A DNA stretch of 64,000 nt from Paenibacillus arenilitoris. Lineage in GTDB: Bacteria > Bacillota > Bacilli > Paenibacillales > Paenibacillaceae. The position numbers and the translations under genes are program-made. Each line of letters opens with the position of its first letter. Position 1 is the first letter of the stretch. The notes beneath the pieces were generated by a model. The model worked only from the letters and a program-made list of their open reading frames with translations. It was not told where the DNA came from and did not search any database. This document shows, in pieces, positions 1 through 9,283 of this stretch. Location of the stretch: the NCBI RefSeq assembly GCF_014705655.1, contig NZ_JACXIY010000001.1:1-64000 (forward strand), written 5' to 3'.

Positions 1-41
1 TGCTCGACGCGATGATCGCCGAATTGAACGCAAGCGCATAA
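1..41 (+). CDS. 3' end of an unidentified gene (partial)
   Basis: An open frame enters from the left edge and ends at TAA 39-41, encoding ...LDAMIAELNASA. A hairpin terminator follows directly, which supports a real gene end. The tail is alanine-rich and resembles the C-termini of sugar-binding lipoproteins, but twelve residues are too few to assign a family. Confidence 0.5.
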   Translation, partial: LDAMIAELNASA

Positions 42-55
42 TCGCAATAGACCGC

Positions 56-84
56 AGTCCGGTTCATCGAACCGGACTGTTTGC
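56..84 (+). terminator. Intrinsic terminator after the partial left-edge gene
   Basis: A perfect 9-bp stem, AGTCCGGTT (56-64) with AACCGGACT (70-78), has a 5-nt loop and is followed by a short T-containing stretch. It separates the left-edge gene from the response regulator starting at 129. Confidence 0.7.
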
Positions 85-128
85 CCATCTTCATCCGTTT
101 CTTATCTCAATGCATGGGAGGATCTGCC

Positions 129-1766
129 GTGTACCGATTGTTAATCGTCGACGATGAGCGCATTATCGCAAGCGGAATTAAGAAAAGCGTCGATTGGGGA
201 CGGCTGGGCATCGTCGGCGTTGCGGTCGCGCACAATATGCGCCAGGCGATCGCCGTATTCGAGAAGCAGCCGGTCGACATCATGATCTGCGACATCGAGA
301 TGCCGCAAGGAGACGGCTTCGAGCTGTTCGCGTGGGTTCGCGAGCGTTATCCTCATTCGGAATGCATCTTCCTGACCTGCCATGCCGAGTTCAAGTACGC
401 GCAGCGAGCGATTCAGCTCGGCAGCCTGGAATATTTGCTGAAGCCCGTGCGGAACGAGGAGCTCGCGGCGATCGTCGCGAGGGCGGTCGAGAAGATCGGC
501 AAGAAACGCGAGACGCTGTCCGTTGCCGATGCATACGCGCATTACCAGCGGCTGTGGGAGACGCATCGGCCGCTGCTCGTCGAACGGTTCTGGCTGGACG
601 TGCTGGAGCAGACGATTCCGCCGCGGGCGATTGAAGCCGCGGAAGCGATCCGGAAGCGTGGCATTGCGTACGAGCCGGACAGCTTGTTCGTGCCGGTGCT
701 GGTCACGGTTCAGCATTGGCGGAGATCGTTCACGGCGCGGGAAGAGAAGCTGCTGAGGTACGCCATCCGGAACGCGCTCGAAGAACCGCTGGGCCGGCGC
801 TACGCCGACGCATGCGTCGTACAGGTTCGGGAAGGGCTGCTGCTCGTCTCACCGCCCCGCGGCCGGACGGAAGACGCAAATCATTGCCGCTCCGAATTCC
901 GGAGCGAACTCGAATCGTTCATCGAAGCAGGCAGCCGGTATTTCTATTGCAGCTTATCCTGTTATGTCGGCGATCCGGTTCCGATTCACGGCATGACGGA
1001 CATGTACGGCGCGCTCGCCGCCATCCACCGCGACAACGTCAACATGCTGGAACAGGTTATCTTCCTGGATGAATATGCGAAACGGTCGTGCCTGAATCGG
1101 GATTGCCGCTTCCCGTCGCTGCCGATGCTGCTATGGTCCGAACTGCTGAAGCGCGGCGACAAGGAGCGTCTGTTCGCGGAGACGAAGTCGTTCCTTGAAG
1201 GCTGCAGCCGGAACGAAGCGATGAATGCCAAAGCGCTGCAGCAGTGGTATCAACAGTTCCTGCAAATGATGCTGTCCACGTTCCAGCAGCTCGGGCTGCA
1301 GGCGGACGAAATGCTGCTTGATCATCTCGATCCGGTTCGCACGTCCGAGGCGACTCGTACGGTTCACGTCTTCGGCGAATGGATGGAAGAAGTGCTCGAC
1401 CGCGCGATTGCGCGCATCCGCGGCGGGGAAGCGGAGGGCGTGTCGATCGTGGAGCGCATCAAGAAATATATCGCCGCCAACATCGATCAGGAGTTGTCCA
1501 GGACTTACATTGCCGACCATGTCGGGCTCAGCCCGGATTACGCCGTCAAGCTGTTCAAGAAGGAGACCGGCGTGTCGGTGTCCGATTATATCGTGCAAGC
1601 GCGGCTGCAGCTCGCCAAGACGATGCTTGAGAAGACCGACATGCCGATCGGGAGCATCGCGCTTGCCGTCGGATATTCGAATTTCGCCTACTTCTCGACG
1701 CTGTTCAAGCGGGAGACGAACATGACGCCTCAAGATTACAGGAGAAACCGGAATGATGCCGTATAA
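129..1766 (+). CDS. YesN-type response regulator, REC plus AraC-family HTH (module 1)
   Basis: Cytoplasmic response regulator of a two-component system. A receiver domain covers about residues 1-120, with acidic pocket IVDDE and probable phosphoacceptor D55 in the motif CDIEMP. A long linker of about 300 residues follows, and the last 100 residues form a double helix-turn-helix of the AraC type (LSPDYAVKLFKKETG, then IALAVGYSNFAYFSTLFK). GTG 129 is chosen because GGGAGG lies at 116-121 and the protein then begins exactly at the receiver domain; the frame is open upstream to 81. It overlaps the kinase gene by 14 nt, so the two are probably translationally coupled. The likely target is the importer operon at 3690. 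Gene order is regulator before kinase, the reverse of the other two modules. Confidence 0.93.
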   Translation: MYRLLIVDDERIIASGIKKSVDWGRLGIVGVAVAHNMRQAIAVFEKQPVDIMICDIEMPQGDGFELFAWVRERYPHSECIFLTCHAEFKYAQRAIQLGSLEYLLKPVRNEELAAIVARAVEKIGKKRETLSVADAYAHYQRLWETHRPLLVERFWLDVLEQTIPPRAIEAAEAIRKRGIAYEPDSLFVPVLVTVQHWRRSFTAREEKLLRYAIRNALEEPLGRRYADACVVQVREGLLLVSPPRGRTEDANHCRSEFRSELESFIEAGSRYFYCSLSCYVGDPVPIHGMTDMYGALAAIHRDNVNMLEQVIFLDEYAKRSCLNRDCRFPSLPMLLWSELLKRGDKERLFAETKSFLEGCSRNEAMNAKALQQWYQQFLQMMLSTFQQLGLQADEMLLDHLDPVRTSEATRTVHVFGEWMEEVLDRAIARIRGGEAEGVSIVERIKKYIAANIDQELSRTYIADHVGLSPDYAVKLFKKETGVSVSDYIVQARLQLAKTMLEKTDMPIGSIALAVGYSNFAYFSTLFKRETNMTPQDYRRNRNDAV

Positions 1767-3531
1767 CGGGAAGCGCACGATCTGGACGAAGCTGAGGTCC
1801 GGGGCCAATTCGCTGCGATTCAAGCTGATGGTCGGGCTGTTCGTCGTGATGCTGCCGGTCTGCGCGCTGCTCATTTACAGCAACTATTACTCGATGGACG
1901 TCGTGCGCAATCAGGTCGCGCAATCGAACGGCAATTTGGTCAGCCTTTACATGCGGCAGATCGACCGGAACTTGGAGGAGATCGATAAATATTTGCTGGA
2001 TATCGTCGCGAGAGATACGGGGCTGCTGACGATGGAGAGGTCGGCCGGACAAGACGACGACCCGTACCATTTGGCCAAACTCGGTTTATGGAACACGCTC
2101 AATGATGGAAGCGTTAACATGAGCGTCTTGGACTATTTCTTCCTCTATTCCGCCGTGAACCGGGATTTCATGATCGTGCCCAAGAACGCGCAGGAGCCGT
2201 ATGCGATTTATGTCGAGAAGCAGCGAATCGCGGCGGAATTGACCGTCGCTTTCCGGGAGCGTGAAGCGGACGGCCTGCCTCCGTTCGAGGCGTGGACGCC
2301 GATTCGAATCGACGGAAAATATTTTCTCGTCCGCGCGTTCAAGAGCGGCCAGGTCTATCTCGGCGCGCTCGTCGGCGCGGAGCATCTCATGGTCCCGCTT
2401 AACTTCGTCGATCTGGGCGACAATGGCCTCTCGCTGCTCGCGGACGATGGCTTCCTGCCGCTTACGCCAGCGATGCCAGGCGACGGGAATCCGATTGCGC
2501 TCCGGTTCGAGCGGAACGCCTACACGCTGACCGGCATCGATCCGAAGTATCTGGTCGTCGGGGAGAAATCGGACAAAGGCGCCTTCAGCCTCGTCGCCCT
2601 CATTCCGGATTCGAGCATTCTGCAGCAACTGCCGTTCCTGCAGCGAATTATCCAATGGATGACGTGGGGGCTCTTGCTGTACGTGGCGGTCGCCTTGTTG
2701 ATGCTGCGCAAAGTCGTGCTCGCGCCGATCAATCGCATCATGTCGGAGATGCGGAAGCTGCGGCAAGGCTTCTTCGAGGCCCGAATCGCGAGCCGTCGCA
2801 CCTCGAACGAATTCATGCTGATGAACGAGACGTTCAACACGATGGCCTCCGAAATCCAGCAACTGAAGATCGACATCTACGAAGAACAGCTGCAATCGCA
2901 GAAAGCCGAACTGAAGCATCTGCAGCTGCAGGTCAACCCGCATTTCTTCCTGAATTCGCTCAACATGGTCTACTACTTGTCCCGAGAGCGCAATTACGCG
3001 CTGATCGAAGAGTTGTCCATGTCGCTCGTGCATTACTTCCGGTTCATGTTCCGCAGCGAATCGGAATTCGTGCCGCTGCGGGATGAGCTTACGCATACCG
3101 AGAATTATATCCGCATCCAGCAGGTCCGTTTCCCGGACACGCTCGCCTGCCGCATCGAGGCCGACGACCGGTTCCTGGCCTGTCCCGTTCCGCCGCTCGT
3201 CATCCAGACGTTCGTGGAGAATACGATCAAGCACGCGATCGACCTCGACCGGCCGGTTCGGATCGACATCGGCATTCGGGAAGAGGAGACGGGCGGCGGC
3301 GAACGGATCGTTATCCGAATCGCCGATACGGGCGGAGGATTCCCGGACGACGTCCTGATCCAGCTGCAGGGGGAGCGCAGCATGAGGAACGGGGAAGGCG
3401 AACGCATCGGCATCTGGAACGTAAGGCGCAGGCTTAGATTGATTTATCGGGATCAAGCGGACATTTCGTTCCGGAACGAACAGGGCGCCATCGTCGAAAT
3501 CCGTCTGCCGGCGCACGAGACGGGTGCTTGA
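1753..3531 (+). CDS. YesM-type sensor histidine kinase (module 1)
   Basis: Membrane histidine kinase of the YesM/LytS-like His_kinase (PF06580) class. It has an N-terminal transmembrane segment near residues 23-45, an extracellular sensor region of about 240 residues, a second transmembrane segment near 295-317, a HAMP-like linker, then the phosphoacceptor motif QLQVNPHFFLNSLN with H397. The HATPase domain follows, with N-box VENTIKHAI and G-box DTGGGFPDD. ATG 1753 and ATG 1756 are both possible starts; AGGAG just upstream fits either. It sits between its regulator and a sugar importer, as is usual for this family, so it probably senses an oligosaccharide or a loaded binding protein; the ligand cannot be read from sequence. 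Confidence 0.93.
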   Translation: MMPYNGKRTIWTKLRSGANSLRFKLMVGLFVVMLPVCALLIYSNYYSMDVVRNQVAQSNGNLVSLYMRQIDRNLEEIDKYLLDIVARDTGLLTMERSAGQDDDPYHLAKLGLWNTLNDGSVNMSVLDYFFLYSAVNRDFMIVPKNAQEPYAIYVEKQRIAAELTVAFREREADGLPPFEAWTPIRIDGKYFLVRAFKSGQVYLGALVGAEHLMVPLNFVDLGDNGLSLLADDGFLPLTPAMPGDGNPIALRFERNAYTLTGIDPKYLVVGEKSDKGAFSLVALIPDSSILQQLPFLQRIIQWMTWGLLLYVAVALLMLRKVVLAPINRIMSEMRKLRQGFFEARIASRRTSNEFMLMNETFNTMASEIQQLKIDIYEEQLQSQKAELKHLQLQVNPHFFLNSLNMVYYLSRERNYALIEELSMSLVHYFRFMFRSESEFVPLRDELTHTENYIRIQQVRFPDTLACRIEADDRFLACPVPPLVIQTFVENTIKHAIDLDRPVRIDIGIREEETGGGERIVIRIADTGGGFPDDVLIQLQGERSMRNGEGERIGIWNVRRRLRLIYRDQADISFRNEQGAIVEIRLPAHETGA

Positions 3532-3545
3532 GACGAATGAAGCGG

Positions 3546-3580
3546 GAAACCGTCCGTGCGGGACGGTTTCTATTATTTTA
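3546..3580 (+). terminator. Intrinsic terminator after the module 1 kinase
   Basis: A 10-bp perfect stem, GAAACCGTCC (3546-3555) with GGACGGTTTC (3561-3570), has a 5-nt loop and is followed by TATTATTTTA. It separates the two-component pair from the transporter operon. Confidence 0.85.
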
Positions 3581-3655
3581 TGCGATGACGGAAAATCGAA
3601 AATGCCATGACGGAATTGAGGTAGTTGCCGCCGCGCGATTCTTGTACCCTTAACC

Positions 3656-3670
3656 TTGTAAACAATTCCA
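3656..3670 (+). promoter_or_regulatory. Imperfect cre-like site upstream of the module 1 importer
   Basis: TTGTAAACAATTCCA matches the CcpA operator consensus WTGNAANCGNWNNCW at every fixed position except the central G, which is A. It lies 20 nt before the start of the permease gene at 3690. It may be a weak CcpA site or chance; two perfect matches occur elsewhere in the window. Confidence 0.35.
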
Positions 3671-3689
3671 GACAAGGAGGACGAGAATC

Positions 3690-4673
3690 ATGGAAGCGAG
3701 CACGAAGGCGTATGCCGAGCGGCGGGCGGAAGCCGCGGCAGACCGAGCCGCGTCATGGAAGCAGCTGCTAAGGCGGGTGCGGAAATACCGGACGCTGCTG
3801 CTCATGACGCTGCCGGCGGTGCTTTATTTTTTCATCAACAACTATTTGCCGATGTTCGGCGTTGTTATCGCTTTCAAGAACATTAACTTCGCGGACGGCA
3901 TCCTGGGCAGCGAATGGATCGGGTTCAAGAACTTCGAGTATTTGTTCAAGACAAGCGACGCCTACATCATTACCCGCAACACCTTGCTGTACAATATCGT
4001 CTTCATCATCCTCAATACCGTGCTGGCCATCGCGCTGGCGATCATGCTGAACGATATCAAGAATCGGATCGTATCCCGGACGTTCCAAAGCCTGATCCTG
4101 CTTCCCTATCTGATCTCGATGGTCATCGTCGGCTACCTCGTGCTCGCGATGCTCGACGTCGAGAAAGGCTACATGAACAACTCGATTCTGCCGCTCTTCG
4201 GCATCGGCGACATCTCGTGGTACAGCGAGACGAAGCATTGGCCGTTCATTCTGACGATCGTCAACGTCTGGAAGGGCGTCGGCTATCTGTGCATCATTTA
4301 CCTTGCGGCGATTATCGGCATCGACCAAGAATATTATGAAGCGGCGACGATCGACGGCGCGAGCAAATGGCAGCAAATCCGAAGCATCACGATTCCGCTC
4401 ATTACACCGGTCGTCTCGATCATGACTTTGCTGGCGATCGGGCGCATTTTCTACTCCGACTTCGGCTTGTTCTACCAGGTTCCGCTCAATACGGGCGTGC
4501 TCATGCCGGTAACGAACACGATCGACACGTACGTCTACCGCGCGCTGATTACGATGGGCGACCTCGGGATGTCGTCGGCCGCCGGCCTGTACCAAGCCGC
4601 CGTCGGATTCGTGCTCGTGCTCGTCTCCAACTATATCGTGAACAAGAAGAACAGCGACAACGCGTTGTTCTAA
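3690..4673 (+). CDS. LplB-type ABC sugar permease (module 1, first subunit)
   Basis: Inner-membrane permease subunit of a CUT1-type carbohydrate ABC importer, 327 residues with about six transmembrane helices. A basic cytoplasmic N-terminus of about 38 residues precedes the first helix. The EAA loop that contacts the ATPase is visible as YYEAATIDGASKWQQI. AAGGAGG at about 3675-3681 sets the start. It is followed after 16 nt by the second permease and then the binding protein. No ATPase gene is present in any of the three importer modules here, so a shared MsmX-type ATPase encoded elsewhere is expected (inference from related systems). Confidence 0.92.
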   Translation: MEASTKAYAERRAEAAADRAASWKQLLRRVRKYRTLLLMTLPAVLYFFINNYLPMFGVVIAFKNINFADGILGSEWIGFKNFEYLFKTSDAYIITRNTLLYNIVFIILNTVLAIALAIMLNDIKNRIVSRTFQSLILLPYLISMVIVGYLVLAMLDVEKGYMNNSILPLFGIGDISWYSETKHWPFILTIVNVWKGVGYLCIIYLAAIIGIDQEYYEAATIDGASKWQQIRSITIPLITPVVSIMTLLAIGRIFYSDFGLFYQVPLNTGVLMPVTNTIDTYVYRALITMGDLGMSSAAGLYQAAVGFVLVLVSNYIVNKKNSDNALF

Positions 4674-4689
4674 AGGGAGGTGAGGGATT

Positions 4690-5577
4690 ATGCAAACGAA
4701 CAGACTTTATCAATTCGGAATCATCTTCATTATGTTGGCGTTCACGCTATTCTGCGTCTTCCCGTTCGTGCTCTTGTTCTCCGCGTCGCTAACGAACGAC
4801 CTCGAGATCGTCCGTTCCGGGTACAAGCTCATTCCGAACGAGTTCAGCCTTGAAGCTTATCGCTATATGTGGAACAATTCGACGGACATTATGCGGTCGT
4901 ATGGAATCACGATCCTCGTCACGGTGACCGGCACAGCGGCCGGCATGGCGATTACCGCCATGGTCGCGTATCCGATGTCCCGCAAGGAAATGCCATTCCG
5001 CAATGCTCTGGCGTTCTACGTCTTCTTCACGATGCTGTTCAACGGCGGCCTTGTGCCGACCTATCTGCTCTACACGAACTATTTCGACTTCAAAAATACG
5101 CTGCTTGCGCTCATTCTCCCGGGACTGCTCGCCAACGGCTTCTACGTCATCCTGATGCGCACGTTCTTCGCCGCGTCGATTCCGAAGGAGGTGATCGAAT
5201 CGGGGTACATCGACGGCGCGAAGGAATGGAAAATTTTCTGCGCGATCGTCCTGCCGCTGTCGCTGCCCGTTCTCGCGACGGTCGGGCTGTTCTACACGAT
5301 TATGTATTGGAACGACTGGTTCAACGGCTTGATCTACGTCACCGAGAAACAATATTTCAGCATTCAGAACTTGCTCAACCGCATTCTGCTCGATCTGCAG
5401 TTCCTGCAGAACAATACGCAGCAAATGGGCAAAGGAGCCGAGCTTGTCGCCAAGCTGCCGCTCGACTCGATGCGGATGGCGATGGCCGTCATCGGCATTG
5501 TCCCGCTGATCGCCGCTTATCCGTTCTTCCAGAAATACTTCGTCAAAGGGCTGACGATCGGCGCGGTCAAAGGCTGA
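4690..5577 (+). CDS. YtcP/LplC-type ABC sugar permease (module 1, second subunit)
   Basis: Second permease subunit of the CUT1-type importer, 295 residues with six predicted transmembrane helices. The EAA motif reads VIESGYIDGAKEWKIF, and the C-terminus QKYFVKGLTIGAVKG is the tail typical of this permease family; near-identical tails end the second permeases at 29214 and 51888. GGGAGGTGAGG lies just before ATG 4690. It forms a heterodimer with the product of 3690-4673. Confidence 0.92.
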   Translation: MQTNRLYQFGIIFIMLAFTLFCVFPFVLLFSASLTNDLEIVRSGYKLIPNEFSLEAYRYMWNNSTDIMRSYGITILVTVTGTAAGMAITAMVAYPMSRKEMPFRNALAFYVFFTMLFNGGLVPTYLLYTNYFDFKNTLLALILPGLLANGFYVILMRTFFAASIPKEVIESGYIDGAKEWKIFCAIVLPLSLPVLATVGLFYTIMYWNDWFNGLIYVTEKQYFSIQNLLNRILLDLQFLQNNTQQMGKGAELVAKLPLDSMRMAMAVIGIVPLIAAYPFFQKYFVKGLTIGAVKG

Positions 5578-5628
5578 AGCTATTCCCGGCTGCGGCCGGA
5601 TAGCATATATCCATGAGGAGGCTACGGT

Positions 5629-7188
5629 ATGAAAAAGGGGAAAAAGACGGCATTCGTTCTGCTGGCGCTCGTGCTTGCGCTGACCGCGGTGCTTGCAGGC
5701 TGCAGCGGATCGTCAAGCGGCGGCGGCAGCGGCAGCGGTGAAAGCTCGGGGAACGCGGCGGCGAACGCCGGCAAGGAAGGCGGCGAAGCGTCCGGCCTGA
5801 AGCCGGTCGAACTCGTCATGGTGTTCGCCGGTCCGGGCGAGCCGAGAGATTTCAAGGAAATCGAAGCGGCGATCAATAAAGTGACGCAAGCGAAGATCAA
5901 CGCGACCGTCAAGCTGCAAATGATCGGCTGGGCGGCTTGGCAGCAGCAGACGACGCTCATGCTGGCGGGCAACGAGCAGGTCGACCTCATTCTGAGCGGC
6001 CTCGGTACGTACAGCCAGACGGTGGCGCGAGGACAATACCTCGCGATGGACGACATGCTCGAGATGGAAGGCGCGGGCGTGAAGCAGGCGCTGGACGATC
6101 TTGACCCGGCGTTCCTGAACGCCGTCAAGATAGGCGGCAACGTTTACGCCGTGCCGAGCATCCGCGATCTCGCGGCCAACTATGGCGTCACGATGCGCAG
6201 AGATCTCGTCGACAAGTACAACATCGATCTGGACGCGATCAAGACGTACGACGATCTGGACGCAGTGTTCCAGACGATCAAGGACAACGAGCCGGACATG
6301 ATTCCGCTCGTGAAATACGGCAATACGATCTTCGATACGCATCTGAACTATTACCGCGACTCGCTCGACGACGGATTCGGCACGCTGCCGGGTCTCGACA
6401 ACGATTTGAAGGTCGTCAATTACTTCGAGACGCCGGAGTACATGGACCTGCTTCGTATCGCGCGCAGATGGTACGAGAACGGGTACGTCGCGAAGGATAT
6501 CGCGACGAGCACGGAGACGCAGTACAACTTGGTGAAGTCCGGCAAAGCGTTCGCCTGGCTGTCGCATATGAAGCCGGGCTACCAAGCGCAGGAATCGAAG
6601 ATCGTCGGCATGGAGATGGTGTCCAAGGAACTGCTGCCGCCGACGACGGCCACGGGCAACATTACGTCGATCATGTGGAGCATCGCCCGCAATTCGAAGG
6701 ATCCGCAGCGCGCGATGATGCTGCTGAACCTGATGTATACCGATCCCGAATTAATCAACCTGTTCGACTGGGGCATCGAAGGCAAGCATTACGCGAAGAC
6801 GGACGACCCGAACGTGATCGATTATCCGCAGGGCGTCGACCCGGCCAATTCCGGCTACAACCTGAACATGGGCTGGATGTTCGGCAACCAGTTCCTGTCT
6901 TACACCTGGAAGGGCGACAGCCCGACGTTGTGGGAAGAATTGGCGGAGTTCAACCGCGTATCGAAGAAATCGAAGGCGCTCGGCTTCACGTACGATTCCG
7001 AGCCGGTCAAGACGGAGGTCGCGGCGGTCCGCAACGTGTTCGACCAATACTACAAGGCGCTGGAGACGGGAACGGTCGATCCGGAAGTCGAGCATCCGAA
7101 GTTTATCAAAGCGATGAAAGCGGCGGGCATCGACAAGATTATCGCCGAGAAGCAGAAGCAGCTGGACGCTTGGGCGGCGCAGCAGTAA
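5629..7188 (+). CDS. Extracellular sugar-binding lipoprotein (module 1)
   Basis: Substrate-binding protein of the module 1 importer, 519 residues, similar in kind to LipO. The signal peptide ends in lipobox VLAGC, so the mature protein is lipidated at Cys24 and tethered outside the membrane. A low-complexity Ser/Gly/Ala linker follows, then the family 1 solute-binding fold. GAGGAGG-like sequence precedes ATG 5629. It is the third gene of the importer operon, and a hairpin lies between it and the catabolic genes downstream. The substrate is unknown; neighbouring isomerase, oxidoreductase and esterase genes point to a carbohydrate. Confidence 0.92.
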   Translation: MKKGKKTAFVLLALVLALTAVLAGCSGSSSGGGSGSGESSGNAAANAGKEGGEASGLKPVELVMVFAGPGEPRDFKEIEAAINKVTQAKINATVKLQMIGWAAWQQQTTLMLAGNEQVDLILSGLGTYSQTVARGQYLAMDDMLEMEGAGVKQALDDLDPAFLNAVKIGGNVYAVPSIRDLAANYGVTMRRDLVDKYNIDLDAIKTYDDLDAVFQTIKDNEPDMIPLVKYGNTIFDTHLNYYRDSLDDGFGTLPGLDNDLKVVNYFETPEYMDLLRIARRWYENGYVAKDIATSTETQYNLVKSGKAFAWLSHMKPGYQAQESKIVGMEMVSKELLPPTTATGNITSIMWSIARNSKDPQRAMMLLNLMYTDPELINLFDWGIEGKHYAKTDDPNVIDYPQGVDPANSGYNLNMGWMFGNQFLSYTWKGDSPTLWEELAEFNRVSKKSKALGFTYDSEPVKTEVAAVRNVFDQYYKALETGTVDPEVEHPKFIKAMKAAGIDKIIAEKQKQLDAWAAQQ

Positions 7189-7205
7189 TCCGATCCATCG
7201 TCTTG

Positions 7206-7232
7206 GCGGTATGGCCGGTCCGGTCATACCGC
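7206..7232 (+). other. Intergenic hairpin after the module 1 binding-protein gene
   Basis: GCGGTATG (7206-7213) pairs with CATACCGC (7225-7232) around a GC-rich loop, with no T-run after it. Such hairpins often stabilise the abundant binding-protein message or reduce expression of downstream genes, rather than stop transcription completely. The role here is inferred from position. Confidence 0.5.
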
Positions 7233-7262
7233 AGCATCTCATACCGAGAGGAGATTCGAAAC

Positions 7263-8132
7263 ATGGGCGTTCAAGCCGGGATTAATATTTTTTCCGTACA
7301 CGAGCAATTGGGGAGCGATTATTACGGCACCCTCGAGAAGGTATCGGCGATGGGGTACGAGAACATCGAACTTATCGGGTTCAATATGAAGAAGATGACC
7401 CGCTTCAGCGACGAGTTTCCGGCGGCGAGCGTCAAGACCAAGCTGCGGGAGCTTGGCCTTACGGCAATAGCCGCGCATGAAGGGACGATGCCCGGTCAGG
7501 ATTTGCTGTCGCATGATTGGGATTCCGTGATGAAGTACTACGAGGCGCTCGGCTGCGAGACCATCGTGCTGCCTTCGCTATTCGTGAAGGACCGCGAGCA
7601 AACGTTAACCGCCGCCGAACAGATGAACGCGGTAGGGAAGAGACTGAAGGAGAACGGGTTCCGCTTCTATCTTCACAATCATGCGCATGAGTTCAAAGCG
7701 TCCGGCGAAGTCACGCTGTTCGATCTTATCTTGGAGAATACGGATCCGGACGTTCTGAAGTTCGAGGTCGATTTGGTATGGGTGATGCGGGCGGGAATGG
7801 ATCCCGTTACGGTGCTGGAGAAGCTGGGCGAGCGCTGCGATATCGTCCATCAGAAAGATTTGAATAAGCAGCTTGGCGGCCCCGTCAATATCTTCGAAGC
7901 GATGCAACAGGGCGGTGACGAGGAGATGGACGTTCTGCAGGCGTACCGGAAATATGTGAAAGGTTCGGATTTCGTCGATCTGGGTACCGGACGATTCGAT
8001 TTCAAGTCGACGTATGCGAGGATCCATGAAATGGGGCATGTCCGCTATGCGCTCGTAGAGAATGAGGGCGAATCGTCGGATAAGTTCGAAAGCATTCGGA
8101 ACGATTTGTCCGTTCTTCGGCAATACCTGTAA
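7263..8132 (+). CDS. Sugar phosphate isomerase/epimerase-like TIM barrel
   Basis: A 289-residue protein of the xylose isomerase-like TIM barrel superfamily (AP endonuclease 2 fold), the group that includes IolE, IolI and sugar 3-epimerases. Visible hallmarks are the barrel-strand motifs FYLHNHAHEF, LKFEVDLVWVMRAG, IVHQKDLN and the late VENEGES, which carry the Glu/Asp/His residues that usually bind the catalytic divalent metal. The same frame is open upstream into the previous gene; ATG 7263 is chosen because GAGAGGAG precedes it and homologous proteins start at this point. No signal peptide, so cytoplasmic. It pairs with the Gfo/Idh/MocA gene downstream, a common arrangement for catabolism of inositol-like or keto-sugar intermediates. 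Exact substrate unknown. Confidence 0.88.
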   Translation: MGVQAGINIFSVHEQLGSDYYGTLEKVSAMGYENIELIGFNMKKMTRFSDEFPAASVKTKLRELGLTAIAAHEGTMPGQDLLSHDWDSVMKYYEALGCETIVLPSLFVKDREQTLTAAEQMNAVGKRLKENGFRFYLHNHAHEFKASGEVTLFDLILENTDPDVLKFEVDLVWVMRAGMDPVTVLEKLGERCDIVHQKDLNKQLGGPVNIFEAMQQGGDEEMDVLQAYRKYVKGSDFVDLGTGRFDFKSTYARIHEMGHVRYALVENEGESSDKFESIRNDLSVLRQYL

Positions 8133-8166
8133 TTGGCAAGATCAAATGAAAGGAGATGTTTAGATC

Positions 8167-9264
8167 ATGTCAAACCGAAAGTTGAAGATCGGCATTATCG
8201 GCTGCGGAGGAATCGCCTTTCAGAAGCATATGCCGGCTCTGGCCCGCAACGCCTCATTGGCGGAAATGACCGCCTTCTGCGACACCGTCGAAGAGAGAGC
8301 GCGCCAAGCGGCCAAAGACTTTGGCGGCGAGAACGCCAAGGTGTATACGGAGTATCAAGAGCTTCTTCGCGACGAATCGATCGACGTCGTCCACGTCCTG
8401 ACGCCTAATCTTCAGCACTCGTTCATCACGGTGGCCGCCCTTGAAGCAGGCAAGCATGTCATGTGCGAGAAGCCGATGGCGATCAATTCTGCTGAGGCGC
8501 AAACGATGCTCGATGCAGCCAAACGTACAGGCAAGAAGCTGACGATCGGCTATCAGAATCGATGGAATGACGATTCGCAAATTCTCTACCGGGCTTGCCG
8601 CGAGGGCTTCTTGGGCGAAATCTACATGGCGAAAGCCCATGCCGTCCGTCGCCGGATGGTACCGACGTGGGGCGTATTCGCCGACAGGGAGCAGCAGGGA
8701 GGCGGCTGTCTGATCGATATCGGCACGCACGCGCTGGACTTGGCCCTCTGGTTTATGGACAATTACAAGCCCAAATCGGTGACAGGCTCCGTTTTTTATA
8801 AGCTGCGGGATAAGCCGGAAGGCAATATGATGGGGCCGTGGAATCCTGAGACGTTTCACGTGGAGGATTCAGCGTTCGGTCTGATCAAGATGGAGAACGG
8901 GGCGACGATATTCCTCGAGAGTTCCTGGGCGCTTAACACAACCGACGTGAAGGAGGCGAAAGCCTCGTTATTCGGCACGGACGGCGGTGCGGAAATGAAG
9001 CAGACGGCGGATTACAAGGGCGAGCTCGTGTTCAACAGCGTGCAGTTCGGCAAGCTCGTCGAGACGAAGCCGCAAGCAGGACCGGGCATCGCCTACTTCG
9101 GACCGAACGCGGAGGATGGAGGGACGAGGGAAGCCCGGCATTGGCTCGAGTGCATCATTCATGACCGTGATCCGCTCGTGAAGCCGGAGCAGGCGTTCGT
9201 CGTGACGCAAATTCTCGAAGCCCTCTATCAATCGGCCGAAACCGGCAAAGAAGTGGTTCTCTAA
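8167..9264 (+). CDS. Gfo/Idh/MocA-family NAD(P)-dependent oxidoreductase
   Basis: Cytoplasmic sugar or cyclitol dehydrogenase, 365 residues. The Rossmann nucleotide-binding motif GIIGCGGIAFQKH is at the N-terminus and the family signature EKPMAI, with the catalytic lysine, is near residue 100. The C-terminal half is the alpha/beta domain that carries the substrate site. AAAGGAGATG precedes ATG 8167. It lies 34 nt after the TIM-barrel gene and probably oxidises the same intermediate; which sugar cannot be told. Confidence 0.92.
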   Translation: MSNRKLKIGIIGCGGIAFQKHMPALARNASLAEMTAFCDTVEERARQAAKDFGGENAKVYTEYQELLRDESIDVVHVLTPNLQHSFITVAALEAGKHVMCEKPMAINSAEAQTMLDAAKRTGKKLTIGYQNRWNDDSQILYRACREGFLGEIYMAKAHAVRRRMVPTWGVFADREQQGGGCLIDIGTHALDLALWFMDNYKPKSVTGSVFYKLRDKPEGNMMGPWNPETFHVEDSAFGLIKMENGATIFLESSWALNTTDVKEAKASLFGTDGGAEMKQTADYKGELVFNSVQFGKLVETKPQAGPGIAYFGPNAEDGGTREARHWLECIIHDRDPLVKPEQAFVVTQILEALYQSAETGKEVVL

Positions 9265-9283
9265 TAATGGAGGGTGAGGCGGC

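Noticed and set aside
2086-3675. Long minus-strand frame (529 codons) opposite the module 1 kinase
   Set aside because: The composition is Arg/His/Asp-rich with no domain, and the plus strand clearly encodes a kinase. High-GC sequence creates such mirror frames; the same applies to 56301-58421 minus (706 codons) and 46528-47889 minus.
6468-7262. Extension of the TIM-barrel gene upstream in the same open frame
   Set aside because: The extra 265 codons overlap the binding-protein gene entirely and read as an Arg/Gly-rich shadow; ATG 7263 has a good ribosome-binding site and gives the family length.
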